A stretch of 62,694 nucleotides of DNA, taken from Paucilactobacillus wasatchensis. GTDB taxonomy: Bacteria > Bacillota > Bacilli > Lactobacillales > Lactobacillaceae. This document shows positions 10,702 to 20,612 of this stretch, piece by piece. The stretch's first letter is position 1. The number at the start of each line of letters is the position of its first letter. The position numbers and the translations under genes were made by a program. The stretch spans positions 1-62,694 of the forward strand of contig NZ_AWTT01000005.1 of NCBI RefSeq assembly GCF_000876205.1. Direction: 5' to 3'. A model generated the notes under the pieces. The model worked only from the letters and a program-made list of their open reading frames with translations, ran no database searches and had not been told where the DNA came from.

Positions 10702-11682
10702 TTATTTTAAATATTGAATTCCTGGTCCCGGTTGAGAAACAACTAAATTATTGTGGCCAAACTGTTCGCTCAGCGCAGCTAAAATTACTTCTCGATCCTG
10801 ATGGTGATAGATTACCTTCACATTTGGACCAGCGTCCAAAGTATAATAGCAGTTTATGCCATTGGATCGCAAGTCGTGAATCATGTCCATGGCTGTTAAA
10901 CTGGCAGCATTAAAATACGTGAAACTTGGTTGAGCTGAAAGGGTTAGTGCATGCATTCGCATTGCATTTTCTTCTGCGATTTGCCCAATTAAATTTATAT
11001 CTTTTTTTAATATTGCAGCTTTCATTGCTACCATATCGTTTTTGACCACTTCTTGCCAAGCAGGATAATAAGGTGAGGTTGCCACCACATTTTGCATACC
11101 AGAACGACTGGAAACTTTTTTGACACTGGTGTCAATTAGAATGGCAATCATTTCTAAGCCAAAATCAACCTGTTCGTCGATTGGGCTCGCAAATGATGTT
11201 TTGTCATCATGCCCTTTATGCCACTCAACTAAGCCACCAAAAATTGAACGAGTAGCAGACCCAGAACCTCGCCGTGCCAGTCGGGATAGCTCAGTAGCAC
11301 TTAAATTCAGTTCTGCTGCTTTACTAGCAGCTGCTGCCAAAGCGGCAAAAGCGGAGGATGATGAGGCTAGTCCGGCTGAAATAGGCACATGGTTAACTGA
11401 ATTAACATGCGCAAATAAATTAAATTGCCGCTGGTTTCTAATTAAATCCATGAAGTGAGCTAATTTTTGTTGATTGTGCTCACTAACTGGTTCAGCGTTA
11501 ATTGAGAATTCATCATGTGTTAATTGCTCATCAAACTGCACAGACGTAGTGGTATAAAATTCATTTAGGGTGAGTGATAAACTATCGGTATAGGGGAGAA
11601 TTAATTTTTGATCCTTTTTGCCCCAGTATTTGATTAAAGCAATATTTGTGTGCGCCCGGGCACTAGCGAACATCTTTGGCAT
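10702..11682 (-). CDS. mvaD: Diphosphomevalonate decarboxylase
   Basis: A GHMP-fold enzyme that carries out ATP-dependent decarboxylation of diphosphomevalonate to IPP. It has 326 residues, the usual length. The signatures are ARAHTNIALIKYWGK at the N-terminus, PISAGLASSSSAFAALA (ATP and anion binding) and RRGSGSATRSIFGG. The C-terminal DAGPNVKV is also typical. The start ATG 11682 follows AGGAGG and lies inside the 3' end of mvk, a 20-base overlap consistent with translational coupling. It is the second gene of the mevalonate operon. Confidence 0.96.
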   Translation of the reverse strand: MPKMFASARAHTNIALIKYWGKKDQKLILPYTDSLSLTLNEFYTTTSVQFDEQLTHDEFSINAEPVSEHNQQKLAHFMDLIRNQRQFNLFAHVNSVNHVPISAGLASSSSAFAALAAAASKAAELNLSATELSRLARRGSGSATRSIFGGLVEWHKGHDDKTSFASPIDEQVDFGLEMIAILIDTSVKKVSSRSGMQNVVATSPYYPAWQEVVKNDMVAMKAAILKKDINLIGQIAEENAMRMHALTLSAQPSFTYFNAASLTAMDMIHDLRSNGINCYYTLDAGPNVKVIYHHQDREVILAALSEQFGHNNLVVSQPGPGIQYLK

Positions 11683-12622
11683 AATTGCCTCCTAGTAGTG
11701 GCTGAATCCAAGTAGCAGTAGCACCGGCATCCACTAATTGCGCAGAAAGTTGCTGGGCGGCTTGCGCATTAGCAACTAACGCAATAATGCAGCCACCACG
11801 ACCACCACCGGTTAGTTTAGCGCCTAAGGCATGATTTTGCAGCGCTACTTCAATCAAATTATCCACGTTGGGTTGGCTCACATTTAACAATTTAAGTTGT
11901 TCTTGAGCTTGAGACAAGGTCAGACCTAATTCGGTGATCGCACCGCTTTGTAGGAGTTCGCGTGTTTTTTTGGTCAAACGACCTAACGTTTCAATCTGTA
12001 ACAAAGCTGCCTCATGGTCAATTATTAATTGCTGTTTAACGGCTTCAATTGCTTCGCTGGTCTGACCTTTAACACCACTGTCGGCAATTACAAGGCTACC
12101 GGTAACATTCATTTCAAGATGCTTTCCATTGTGCCCTTTGGTAAACCAAATTGGCTGGTTAGCACTCACCGTAGCTGCATCCAAGCCGCTAGGACTGCGG
12201 TGAGTAATTTGTTCTTCAATATCCGCATATTTGAGTAGTGTCTTTCTTTCTAGCTGACGATCATAAAAGTCAAAAAAAGCACGGACAATTGCAATTGCAC
12301 TAGCCGCAGAAGATCCCATTCCACGTTCCGCCGGAAGCATACTAGTAATTTTCATATTCCAGCCATCAGTGTGACCACTGAATTCATTAATTAAAACATT
12401 AATTAATTTTTTAATTCCGGCCATACTTTTCGTTAACTGGTCAACGGGTCCACTAAAATAGCGGCTGTCGATTGTTTGGGGCAGGGTTGCTTGCCTAGTG
12501 AGCGTTACCGTGAGTTTAACTTCTGGCAAAGGCAGAGCAATGGCTGGTTGGCCATAGACAACACTATGTTCTCCAATTAAAATAATTTTGGCATGACTAT
12601 TGCCAATTCCTGTGGTTTTCAA
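11663..12622 (-). CDS. mvk: Mevalonate kinase
   Basis: A GHMP kinase phosphorylating mevalonate to 5-phosphomevalonate, 319 residues. Motifs are KIILIGEHSVVYGQPAIALP near the N-terminus, the ATP-binding ERGMGSSAASAIA, the SPSGLDAATV segment with the catalytic Asp, and KLTGGGRGGCI. The start is TTG 12622, with AGGA six bases upstream. It is the first gene of the operon mvk-mvaD-pmk-fni. The operon promoter must lie in the 190-base gap shared with the divergent dinG. Confidence 0.95.
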   Translation of the reverse strand: MKTTGIGNSHAKIILIGEHSVVYGQPAIALPLPEVKLTVTLTRQATLPQTIDSRYFSGPVDQLTKSMAGIKKLINVLINEFSGHTDGWNMKITSMLPAERGMGSSAASAIAIVRAFFDFYDRQLERKTLLKYADIEEQITHRSPSGLDAATVSANQPIWFTKGHNGKHLEMNVTGSLVIADSGVKGQTSEAIEAVKQQLIIDHEAALLQIETLGRLTKKTRELLQSGAITELGLTLSQAQEQLKLLNVSQPNVDNLIEVALQNHALGAKLTGGGRGGCIIALVANAQAAQQLSAQLVDAGATATWIQPLLGGNYAKDVR

Positions 12623-12826
12623 AAGAAAATCCTACTTTCTGTATTAAATCAACCACAATCATAACTCAAAAAGGAATTAGACAAAAGTTATTTTGTCTTA
12701 AACATTGATAAAGTCGTACCGAAAAGATGATCGCTAATTTAAATAAAATGGTAAACCAAATCAACAAATAGTATGATGAATAGTAAATAAGCACTCTTAA
12801 AATTTATTCAACAAATGGTGACAAAA

Positions 12827-15637
12827 ATGCAGACTTCTCCAATCTATGCAGTAGTAGATCTTGAAACGACCGGAACTAATCTAAAAAATGGTGATCGCAT
12901 TATCCAAATTGGATGTGTGCTAGTTTCGGACGGTCAAATTATTAATCACTTCCAGACCAATATTAATCCACGGATGCCAATTTCGACACCAATCTCACAA
13001 TTGACCGGGATTACAAACGGTAGCGTTAAAAACGCACCATTGTTTGATGATGTCGCCGCGACTATCTATAGTCTCCTGAGCGATACAATTTTTGTGGCTC
13101 ACAATGTTAATTTTGATTTTCCGTTTTTAAATGCTGAACTTGAAAAGGCCGGATTCCCAGAATTGAATATTCCGGCGATTGACACCGTTACTTTGAGCCA
13201 AATTTTGTTTCCAACTGCGCAAAGTTTTCGCTTGCGAGATCTGACTAGCCGGTTGAACATAAATCATGATTCACCACACAGTGCTGATTCAGATGCAGAG
13301 GCCACCGGGAAGCTATTAATTAAATTAATGCAAGCTCTTAGCGACGTGCCCACAAAAACATTGGAATCCATTACTCACTTGGGCTTAGAGCTACCATACG
13401 AAACGATGGACATATTTCAACGGGCAATTGATGCACGGCAGAATCGTAATCCAAAATTAGCTTCAAATTTATACATTAAAGATGGTATTGTGTTAAAAAA
13501 AGAGGCACCGATACCAACTGTTAATTTAGCTAAAACACCCAGCTATCCAAATTCTAAGAAGGCTAAGTTAAAAATTTTTGGTGAACAATTACGTTATCGT
13601 GGTAGTCAGGCAAAGATGATGAACATGATCTACAATAATTATTCACACGCGGTCCCTCAAAATTTAATTATCGAGGCAGGAACGGGTGTGGGTAAGACTT
13701 TGGGCTATTTAGTACCCATGCTCTACTTGACGTATCCAAATCAAAAAGTGGTGGTCAGTACAGCCACAAACGTTTTACAACAACAGATGGCTAGTAATGC
13801 GATGACTGAATTGAATGGTATTTTACCGTTTAAGGTTGGCTGTGTCGTCCTCAAGGGAAATGAACACTATTTAGATTTGGCCAAATTTATTCATTCACTC
13901 AGTGTAGTAGAGGACGCCAACCAGGTACAACTGATTAAGGCACGCTTACTAATTTGGTTGTTGCAAACCACAACTGGTGACTTAGATGAACTGCAACTAA
14001 CTAGTTATCGCGCACCATACTTTAATGAAATTACTCACCAGGGAATTGCAAGCCTGAACCCACAGAACAATTTTCATGATGATGATTTTTTAATTCGCCG
14101 CCAACGTCAATTAGTGAGTGCCAATATTATTATTACCAATCATGCTTATTTAAGCCAGCACGCCCAAGAATTAGGTGAACAGCTTGAAGAACCATACCTG
14201 ATAATTGATGAAGCACAGCATTTAAGTGAAAATATTTTGCGCCAATCACGACGCACATTGAATTTTCAATCAGTTATGACCGTTGCTCACCTGTTGCAAG
14301 GACTGGTAAATGAAGGGAACAATCGCAACCTGAGTGAAGTCTTTGCTCAGTTGCCAATGGGAATTTACAACGTTAAATTACTACGCACTGATTTAAGCGA
14401 TTTGGAAACAGCAATTAAACAGTTTGAGCAGGCATTATACCGCCAATTCATGCTTAATATTTCATCCGCGGATGCCAACCAAATTATTGAACAACCAATT
14501 GATAATCACACGCTATTAAAGATGCTGAGTCCTAAAAACAGCATCCTAGCTTCAATTGAACAAGCTTTGGGCAGTATTCACTTGCACTTCAACGCCCTTC
14601 ATCATCTGTTTGAAAGTCAGGCGAATCGCTGGTTAGCCAGTGATCGTTATTTGGTGACTCAATTTCAAAGTCAGTTGGTTCATCTGACCCAGGCCGATGA
14701 AACATTAAATCAATTTATCGAAATATTAAATAAACAGCTCGATGCCGCCGTTTTTTGGTTGACAGTGCAACAATCATTGGAACAAAGTACGATGCGGTTA
14801 AGTGGCGGTTTATTGACCACCAATCAATTTTTGATGAAACAAGTTTATCCGTACTTTAAACGACCTGCTTTTGTTGGTGCAACTTTATTTTCATCCAGCA
14901 GATCACAATTTCTTTATCATCAATTAGATCTCGATCAACAGACAACCAAAGTGAAAAAATTACCGTCACCGTTTAACTATGCCAAACAAAGTCGGTTGTT
15001 TGTTGCCGGCGATGCGCCAATAATTTCAGCACATAATTATCAAGAATATATTCATTATTTAAGTGATACAATTTATCAAATTACCAAAAATAACCCGCGT
15101 CAAACGATGATTCTATTCAATTCACTACTGACAATCGAACAAATATACAGCCAGTTGCGCAGCACTGATTTATTTACAAAACGAGATATTTTGGCGCAAG
15201 GAATTACTGGTAATAAGGAAAAATTATTAAAACAATTTGCTGCTGGGCAACAATCAATTTTGCTAGGCGCAGCTAGTTTTTGGGAAGGAATCGATCTGCC
15301 CAAGAGTCAACTGGAATTATTAATTATTACTCGCTTGCCATTTGATTCACCAGCGGCAGTTTTAACTAAGGCTGAAAATAATTGGCTGCAACAAAACCAT
15401 AAAAATCCATTTTATAATTCTGCGTTACCTAAGGCAACATTGCGAGTACGCCAAGGATTGGGTCGGCTAATCAGAACAGAAGACGATCGTGGGGTTGCCA
15501 TCATCCTTGATAAGCGAATTGTTGAACGTAAGTATGGCCAAACAATGTTAAAAACCTTGCCTGCTGATTTACCGGTTAAAACGTTGCCGACAACTGAAAT
15601 TATTGAAGAAACCAAATCTTTTTTCTTTAAAAAATGA
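12827..15637 (+). CDS. dinG: DinG-type helicase with N-terminal DnaQ-like exonuclease domain
   Basis: A fusion of about 936 residues, as in Bacillus-type DinG. The N-terminal DEDD exonuclease begins with VDLETTGT (Asp11, Glu13) and continues with AHNVNFDFPFL and HSADSDAEAT. The superfamily 2 helicase core carries Walker A EAGTGVGKT at about 284, the DEAH-box-like LIIDEAQHL at about 459, and the C-terminal GLGRLIRTEDDRG. Between the Walker motifs I see no four-cysteine Fe-S cluster, consistent with the Gram-positive type, which in some species works as a 3'-5' nuclease rather than a helicase. ATG 12827 has GGTGA in front; ATG 12815 has no binding site. It heads dinG-ypmB-asnS-dnaD. Confidence 0.92.
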   Translation: MQTSPIYAVVDLETTGTNLKNGDRIIQIGCVLVSDGQIINHFQTNINPRMPISTPISQLTGITNGSVKNAPLFDDVAATIYSLLSDTIFVAHNVNFDFPFLNAELEKAGFPELNIPAIDTVTLSQILFPTAQSFRLRDLTSRLNINHDSPHSADSDAEATGKLLIKLMQALSDVPTKTLESITHLGLELPYETMDIFQRAIDARQNRNPKLASNLYIKDGIVLKKEAPIPTVNLAKTPSYPNSKKAKLKIFGEQLRYRGSQAKMMNMIYNNYSHAVPQNLIIEAGTGVGKTLGYLVPMLYLTYPNQKVVVSTATNVLQQQMASNAMTELNGILPFKVGCVVLKGNEHYLDLAKFIHSLSVVEDANQVQLIKARLLIWLLQTTTGDLDELQLTSYRAPYFNEITHQGIASLNPQNNFHDDDFLIRRQRQLVSANIIITNHAYLSQHAQELGEQLEEPYLIIDEAQHLSENILRQSRRTLNFQSVMTVAHLLQGLVNEGNNRNLSEVFAQLPMGIYNVKLLRTDLSDLETAIKQFEQALYRQFMLNISSADANQIIEQPIDNHTLLKMLSPKNSILASIEQALGSIHLHFNALHHLFESQANRWLASDRYLVTQFQSQLVHLTQADETLNQFIEILNKQLDAAVFWLTVQQSLEQSTMRLSGGLLTTNQFLMKQVYPYFKRPAFVGATLFSSSRSQFLYHQLDLDQQTTKVKKLPSPFNYAKQSRLFVAGDAPIISAHNYQEYIHYLSDTIYQITKNNPRQTMILFNSLLTIEQIYSQLRSTDLFTKRDILAQGITGNKEKLLKQFAAGQQSILLGAASFWEGIDLPKSQLELLIITRLPFDSPAAVLTKAENNWLQQNHKNPFYNSALPKATLRVRQGLGRLIRTEDDRGVAIILDKRIVERKYGQTMLKTLPADLPVKTLPTTEIIEETKSFFFKK

Positions 15638-15708
15638 TAATAATGGGCGTTGTACTCATTATTTTGCTATAATGGCATGCGATTACTGAAAAAAAGGGGA
15701 CTAAATTT

Positions 15709-16209
15709 ATGCCAAGCCGACAAAGAGGACAGCGGCGTTCACATCCAGTGCGGATAACAATTGTGGTTATTATTTTAATTTTTTTGTTTGGCTGGATTGT
15801 CTATGCGATTGGAAATCATCCACGAAATGAATCCAGAACACAGGCCATTTCATTAGCAAAAAAATATGCTCATTTGAAACATCCAGATAAATTTTATATT
15901 TATAATCGCGAACATACGTATTACACCATTACCGGTGAAAACCAGAAAAACAAAAAAATTCTTGTTGTCATTGCACAAAAAGGTGGCAAAATACGAGTGT
16001 TAAAGCAAGCTAATGGGATTACAAAAAATCAAGCATTAACCCAAATTTGGGCTAAGCGGGATCCCAAAAAGGTACTAAAAATTGCGCCAGGAATATTTAA
16101 TGATCAACCAGTTTGGGAAATTTCTTATCTAAATCAAAAAGGAAATTTATGCTATGAACTGTTGAGCTTTAAGAGCGGCAAAAATATCCAAAAAATTGAA
16201 AATCTTTAA
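15709..16209 (+). CDS. ypmB: YpmB-family membrane-anchored protein (DUF5590)
   Basis: A 166-residue protein with a basic N-terminus, one membrane segment at about residues 14-34 (ITIVVIILIFLFGWIVYAI) and an extracytoplasmic domain with two repeated alpha/beta units resembling PepSY/YpmB domains. The position between dinG and asnS is the same as in Bacillus. An extended -10 (TGCTATAAT near 15666-15674) suggests its own promoter. Its biochemical role is unknown. The family assignment rests on position, size and topology, plus the C-terminal WEISYLNQKGNLCYELLSF. Confidence 0.8.
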   Translation: MPSRQRGQRRSHPVRITIVVIILIFLFGWIVYAIGNHPRNESRTQAISLAKKYAHLKHPDKFYIYNREHTYYTITGENQKNKKILVVIAQKGGKIRVLKQANGITKNQALTQIWAKRDPKKVLKIAPGIFNDQPVWEISYLNQKGNLCYELLSFKSGKNIQKIENL

Positions 16210-16233
16210 TTATGAGTGATGGAGGAATTATTG

Positions 16234-17529
16234 TTGGAAACAATTAGTATTATTGATGCACCGGCACATGTCAACGAAACGGTTAAAATTGGTGTCTGGC
16301 TCACAGACAAACGGTCAAGCGGTAAGATTGCTTTTTTGCAGTTACGTGACGGTACTGCCTTTTTTCAGGGAGTTGTCTTGAAAAATGAAGTTAGCGAAAC
16401 TGTATTTAATACCGCCAAACGACTACGTCAGGAGACCAGCTTTTGGGTGACCGGAGAAATTCATGAAGATAGTCGGTCAAAATTTGGCTATGAAATTCAA
16501 GTGGCTGAAATTGAAATCATTGGTGAAAGTGAAGATTATCCAATTACACCGAAGGATCATGGTGTTGATTTTTTGATGGATCATCGTCATTTATGGCTAC
16601 GTTCTAGTCGACCGCATGCAGTTTTAACGATTAGAAATGAAGTAATTCGAGCAACTTATGAGTTTTTTAATCAGGAAGGGTTTACTAAGATTGATGCGCC
16701 AATTTTAACTGGTAGTGCACCCGAAGGAACGACAGATTTATTTCATACTGAGTATTTTGACCACGACGCCTATCTATCTCAAAGCGGTCAGTTATACGAA
16801 GAGGCCGGTGCAATGGCATTTGGCAAAGTTTTTTCGTTTGGGCCAACTTTTAGAGCAGAAAAATCAAAAACCCGCCGTCATTTAATTGAATTTTGGATGA
16901 TTGAACCTGAAATGGCTTTTATGTACCAAGAGGAAAGCTTAGCGGTACAAGAAAAATATGTCGCATTTCTAATTAGAAATGTGATCGACCACTGTCAAAG
17001 TTCACTGGAAACACTTGGCCGGGATCCTAAGGTCTTGGAAAAATACACCAAAACCCCATATCCACGGATTAGTTATGACCGGGCAATCGAGATGTTAAAT
17101 GAGGGTGGCATGAATATTACCTGGGGAACGGATTTTGGTTCACCAGAAGAAACTTATTTAGCAGATCAATTTGAGCAACCTGTTTTTATTTTGAACTACC
17201 CTAAAGCAATCAAGGCCTTTTACATGAAACCACACCCAACCAGAGATGATGTGGTCATCTGTGCTGATTTATTAGCACCTGAAGGCTATGGTGAGATCAT
17301 TGGTGGCTCTGAACGAGCAACTGATTACAATTACCTGCTAGAGCAGATTAAAAAGGCTGGCTTAGATCCTGCTGAATATTCATGGTACTTGGATTTACGT
17401 AAGTATGGATCGGTTCCTCATTCTGGCTTTGGTTTGGGATTAGAACGCGCCCTAACTTGGATTACTGGCGAAGATCATGTTCGTGAGGCAATTCCATTTC
17501 CACGATTATTAAACCGTATTTATCCATAG
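16234..17529 (+). CDS. asnS: Asparaginyl-tRNA synthetase
   Basis: A class IIb aminoacyl-tRNA synthetase charging tRNA-Asn in the cytoplasm. The N-terminal OB-fold anticodon-binding domain ([24 protein letters not shown], cut here) is followed by the catalytic core with motif 2 [22 protein letters not shown] (abridged to [12 protein letters not shown]) and motif 3 [15 protein letters not shown] 16234 is preferred as start because GGAGG lies eight bases upstream; TTG 16231 is also possible. No T-box leader precedes it; the gene follows ypmB with about 24 bases between them. Confidence 0.95.
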   Translation: METISIIDAPAHVNETVKIGVWLTDKRSSGKIAFLQLRDGTAFFQGVVLKNEVSETVFNTAKRLRQETSFWVTGEIHEDSRSKFGYEIQVAEIEIIGESEDYPITPKDHGVDFLMDHRHLWLRSSRPHAVLTIRNEVIRATYEFFNQEGFTKIDAPILTGSAPEGTTDLFHTEYFDHDAYLSQSGQLYEEAGAMAFGKVFSFGPTFRAEKSKTRRHLIEFWMIEPEMAFMYQEESLAVQEKYVAFLIRNVIDHCQSSLETLGRDPKVLEKYTKTPYPRISYDRAIEMLNEGGMNITWGTDFGSPEETYLADQFEQPVFILNYPKAIKAFYMKPHPTRDDVVICADLLAPEGYGEIIGGSERATDYNYLLEQIKKAGLDPAEYSWYLDLRKYGSVPHSGFGLGLERALTWITGEDHVREAIPFPRLLNRIYP

Positions 17530-17554
17530 GCTGCAAAACGGGGGACTGATAATA

Positions 17555-18268
17555 TTGGAAAAAAATGAAGCTAACTTCATGAATGATTATATTAGTGCTG
17601 GACAGACCGTCATCAGCAATTTGCTGCTCCACCATTATCGACAACTGGGCATGACAACAGCACAATTGATGGTCTTTTTACAATTAAAATCTTACATTGA
17701 CCGTGGAATGGTGTCACCAGACATCTCATTGGTGGCGCAAAACTTAGGAACAGAACCAACTCAGGTTTATGAACTAATGCACCAAATGATCGAACAAAAA
17801 TTAATGACGCATAAAACACAGAGCGATGAAAATGGTAAACAAAGTGATTATTATGATTTTTCAGTCTTGCTCGAAAAATTAGTACAACTGGATCAACAAC
17901 AAATGACCAGTTCAAAAACAGCAACAAAAACAAATCAGCGTTCAGATGTATTTGATAAAATAGAAGTTGAATTTGGACGGCCGCTTTCTCCAATTGAATT
18001 AGAAACTGTTTCAAAATGGATTGATGAAGACAACTATTCAGCTGAACTAATCCTGATTGCACTTCAAGAAGCGGTACTCAATCAAGTATGGAACCTCAAA
18101 TATATGGATCGAATTTTGCGAAGCTGGGAAAAACAACATATCTCGACACCACAGCAAATTGACCAACAGCGAAAGAACAGAACAAAGCAGCAGGGAAACA
18201 GTAATCAGCAGCGTCAGACGAAACCAAGTGGACCAGAAATTCCACTTTTTAAAATTAGTGATGAATAA
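17555..18268 (+). CDS. dnaD: DnaD-family replication initiation protein
   Basis: A 237-residue DnaD, the Bacillota protein that helps DnaA and DnaB load the replicative helicase at oriC and at restart sites. The N-terminal winged-helix domain (LMVFLQLKSYIDRG, then DISLVAQNLGT) is followed by a linker and the C-terminal DDBH2 domain with FGRPLSPIELETVSKWIDE and YMDRILRSWEK, the conserved ssDNA-binding YxxxIxxxW element. The tail is Gln-rich. The start TTG 17555 has GGGGGA upstream. It ends dinG-ypmB-asnS-dnaD and is closed by a terminator. Confidence 0.92.
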   Translation: MEKNEANFMNDYISAGQTVISNLLLHHYRQLGMTTAQLMVFLQLKSYIDRGMVSPDISLVAQNLGTEPTQVYELMHQMIEQKLMTHKTQSDENGKQSDYYDFSVLLEKLVQLDQQQMTSSKTATKTNQRSDVFDKIEVEFGRPLSPIELETVSKWIDEDNYSAELILIALQEAVLNQVWNLKYMDRILRSWEKQHISTPQQIDQQRKNRTKQQGNSNQQRQTKPSGPEIPLFKISDE

Positions 18269-18280
18269 TAACTTTGATCA

Positions 18281-18321
18281 AAAAAGCTCATTTAGCAAAA
18301 TTTGCTAAATGAGCTTTTTAA
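18281..18321. terminator. Bidirectional terminator
   Basis: A near-perfect palindrome AAAAAGCTCATTTAGCAAA / TTTGCTAAATGAGCTTTTT between the convergent dnaD and pbp1A genes. Confidence 0.92.
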
Positions 18322-18324
18322 GAT

Positions 18325-20601
18325 CTAGTTTCCTGTATCAGGTGTGGTAACAGAACTACTGCTACTGCTTGCTGAGCTGCTTTCAGTATCATTGCCACCA
18401 TCACCACTGGGTTTTTGTTCAACAGAAGATGAGTTATTTGAGTTACTGCTTGAACTTTCAGATTCTTCTTTTGATTCAGTCTGAGATGATGATGAAGAAA
18501 CAATCACATCACTGGAACTGCTAGTAGTGGCCGAGCCATTGTTGTTTTCGGCATAGGTATCACTAGTGCCTGTGTCGCTCCAAGAAGCACCTTTGACTTC
18601 CAATTCGCGTTGACCATTATGATAAACAACGGAAACACTGCTTGGCTTCTTCCAATCAGAGCTTGGATTCTCATTTTCAAGATAGTTCATTTCACTTCGA
18701 TAAACTGCTTGAGCAGTCTTTTCATATGCGGTAGTGACTGCATGTCCGCTTTCCAGTGCTTTGTCATAACCAGTCCAAACCGAGATTGAATAATTTTTGG
18801 TGTAACCCGCAAACCAAGCATCCATAACACCAGACGAAACACCACTTCCACTCGGATACTGAGTTGTTCCAGTTTTACCAGCTTGATGAACGCCAGATAT
18901 TTTGGCCGCGGTTCCTGTCCCAGTGGAGCTGTTGATTACTCCTTTTAACATGTCAGTGATCATATAGGCAGTTGACTTTTTCATTGCTCGTTTACCGCTA
19001 GAACTGTATTTATGTGTTTCACCGCTCTTAGTGGAAATTGAACTAATGTAATATGGTTTATAGTAAGTCCCGCCATTAGCAAAAGCGGCATATGAAGCTA
19101 CTTCTTGTAACGGTGAAATATACAGTCCGATTCCATTTTGCAATTCGTAAGTCTTACTAGAAGTAATTCCCAATTTGCTCAAGAAAGTTGTGGCCTTACT
19201 GATTCCCACATCCTGGAGTGTACGGAGAGCAGGGATGTTTCGCGATTGAACCAGTGCCTGACGCATTGTCATAGTACCCTTATATTGGCGATCAAAGTCA
19301 TATAATTTTTTAGTAGTACCTGGATAAGTAAACGGAATATCTTTGACACTTCTAAATGTTGGGTAGTTTAAATCTTCAATTGCAGGACCGTAATCCATTA
19401 ATGGTTTAGAAGTTGAACCAGCACTACGGTCAGTTTGCACAGCCCGATTTAAACCAAACGTGACATTGCCAGTTTTACGACCACCTAACATGGCAATAAT
19501 CTTACCGTTTTTTGGATTAGTAACAGCCACACCAAGTTGCATATCACTGCTTTGAAATGAGATCGTTCCATCATTAGCAATATTATAGAGATGTTTTTGG
19601 GCACCCAAATTTAAATTAGTGTGCACTTCCAGTCCGTCCGTATAGGGGTTGTAACCTTTACTCTTTAATTGAGCAACGACTTGTTTCAAATATGCATCAA
19701 TCACTTTGTCATTACTGTCATCACTAGATGATGCACTGGCAGTGTTACCATGCGATGAATCTAAGCCTTGCTGAACACTAACTTTTTTCGCCGCGGTAGC
19801 TTGTGATTGAGTAATGTACTTACTTCTCACCATTGCATCTAAGACATCATTTCTTCGTACCGTAGCTGTCTTGGGATGATTGATGGGGTCATAATAGGTT
19901 GGTGATTGTGGGATACCAGCTAACATTGCGTACTGGGCCAAATTTAATTTACTTAAATTCTTGCCATAGTAATATTGTGAGCCAGTTTGCATTCCATAAA
20001 CACCGTTGCCCATGTAAACTTTATTAATATAAAATTCCAGTATTTTTGCTTTTGAAAAATGACGCTCAACATTGATAGCGAGCCAAGCCTCTTGCGCTTT
20101 GCGCTTAATAGTTTGATCCGAGGCAGCAGTGGAAAACACTGATAATTTGACTAATTGTTGGGTCAGGGTGCTACCGCCCTGTAACCCGGTGGAAGAACCA
20201 GTTAAATCAGCAAATGCAGCGCCGGCAATTCGAACTGGATCAACGCCGTGGTGTTTGTAAAAGCGACGGTCTTCAATTGACACAACGGCATTTTTCATCT
20301 TAGTCGGGATTGATGAAGAACTGACATATTCACGTTTTTGCGCTCCTAATTGAGAGACAACGTTATTATCGGCATCATAAATAGTAGTAGCATTTTGACT
20401 CGCTAATTCACTTTCGCTAATTTTAGGTGCGCTAGACGCATAATAGAAGAACAATACTGCTCCTAATAAAATTACAATACCAATTGCGCTAGCAGCCCAG
20501 AGCAAAATTCTTTTGATAAGGCCACGATGGGGTGCTTTTTTACCGCCATTACCGGAAGAATTGAACCTAGTTTGCCGTGAGGGACTTTGATTATCTGACA
20601 T
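18325..20601 (-). CDS. pbpA: Class A penicillin-binding protein 1A
   Basis: A 758-residue bifunctional peptidoglycan synthase. Basic N-terminal cytoplasmic tail, one membrane segment at about 32-51, then a GT51 glycosyltransferase domain (EDRRFYKHHGVD with the catalytic Glu, GGSTLTQQLVK, KILEFYINKVYMGNG) and a transpeptidase domain with SxxK in GSTSKPL, the SxN motif SRN and KTG in AGKTGTTQYPSG. The C-terminal ~85 residues are almost pure Ser/Asn/Glu/Thr, a disordered extracellular tail. It follows recU, as in B. subtilis recU-ponA; the two are probably co-transcribed. The symbol varies between species (ponA/pbp1A). Confidence 0.94.
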   Translation of the reverse strand: MSDNQSPSRQTRFNSSGNGGKKAPHRGLIKRILLWAASAIGIVILLGAVLFFYYASSAPKISESELASQNATTIYDADNNVVSQLGAQKREYVSSSSIPTKMKNAVVSIEDRRFYKHHGVDPVRIAGAAFADLTGSSTGLQGGSTLTQQLVKLSVFSTAASDQTIKRKAQEAWLAINVERHFSKAKILEFYINKVYMGNGVYGMQTGSQYYYGKNLSKLNLAQYAMLAGIPQSPTYYDPINHPKTATVRRNDVLDAMVRSKYITQSQATAAKKVSVQQGLDSSHGNTASASSSDDSNDKVIDAYLKQVVAQLKSKGYNPYTDGLEVHTNLNLGAQKHLYNIANDGTISFQSSDMQLGVAVTNPKNGKIIAMLGGRKTGNVTFGLNRAVQTDRSAGSTSKPLMDYGPAIEDLNYPTFRSVKDIPFTYPGTTKKLYDFDRQYKGTMTMRQALVQSRNIPALRTLQDVGISKATTFLSKLGITSSKTYELQNGIGLYISPLQEVASYAAFANGGTYYKPYYISSISTKSGETHKYSSSGKRAMKKSTAYMITDMLKGVINSSTGTGTAAKISGVHQAGKTGTTQYPSGSGVSSGVMDAWFAGYTKNYSISVWTGYDKALESGHAVTTAYEKTAQAVYRSEMNYLENENPSSDWKKPSSVSVVYHNGQRELEVKGASWSDTGTSDTYAENNNGSATTSSSSDVIVSSSSSQTESKEESESSSSNSNNSSSVEQKPSGDGGNDTESSSASSSSSSVTTPDTGN

Positions 20602-20612
20602 AGTGTGCTCCT

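Noticed and set aside
15640-15670. Short hairpin ATAATG...CATTAT after dinG as a terminator
   Set aside because: Only six base pairs with a weak T-tract; it overlaps the ypmB promoter and is too weak to claim.
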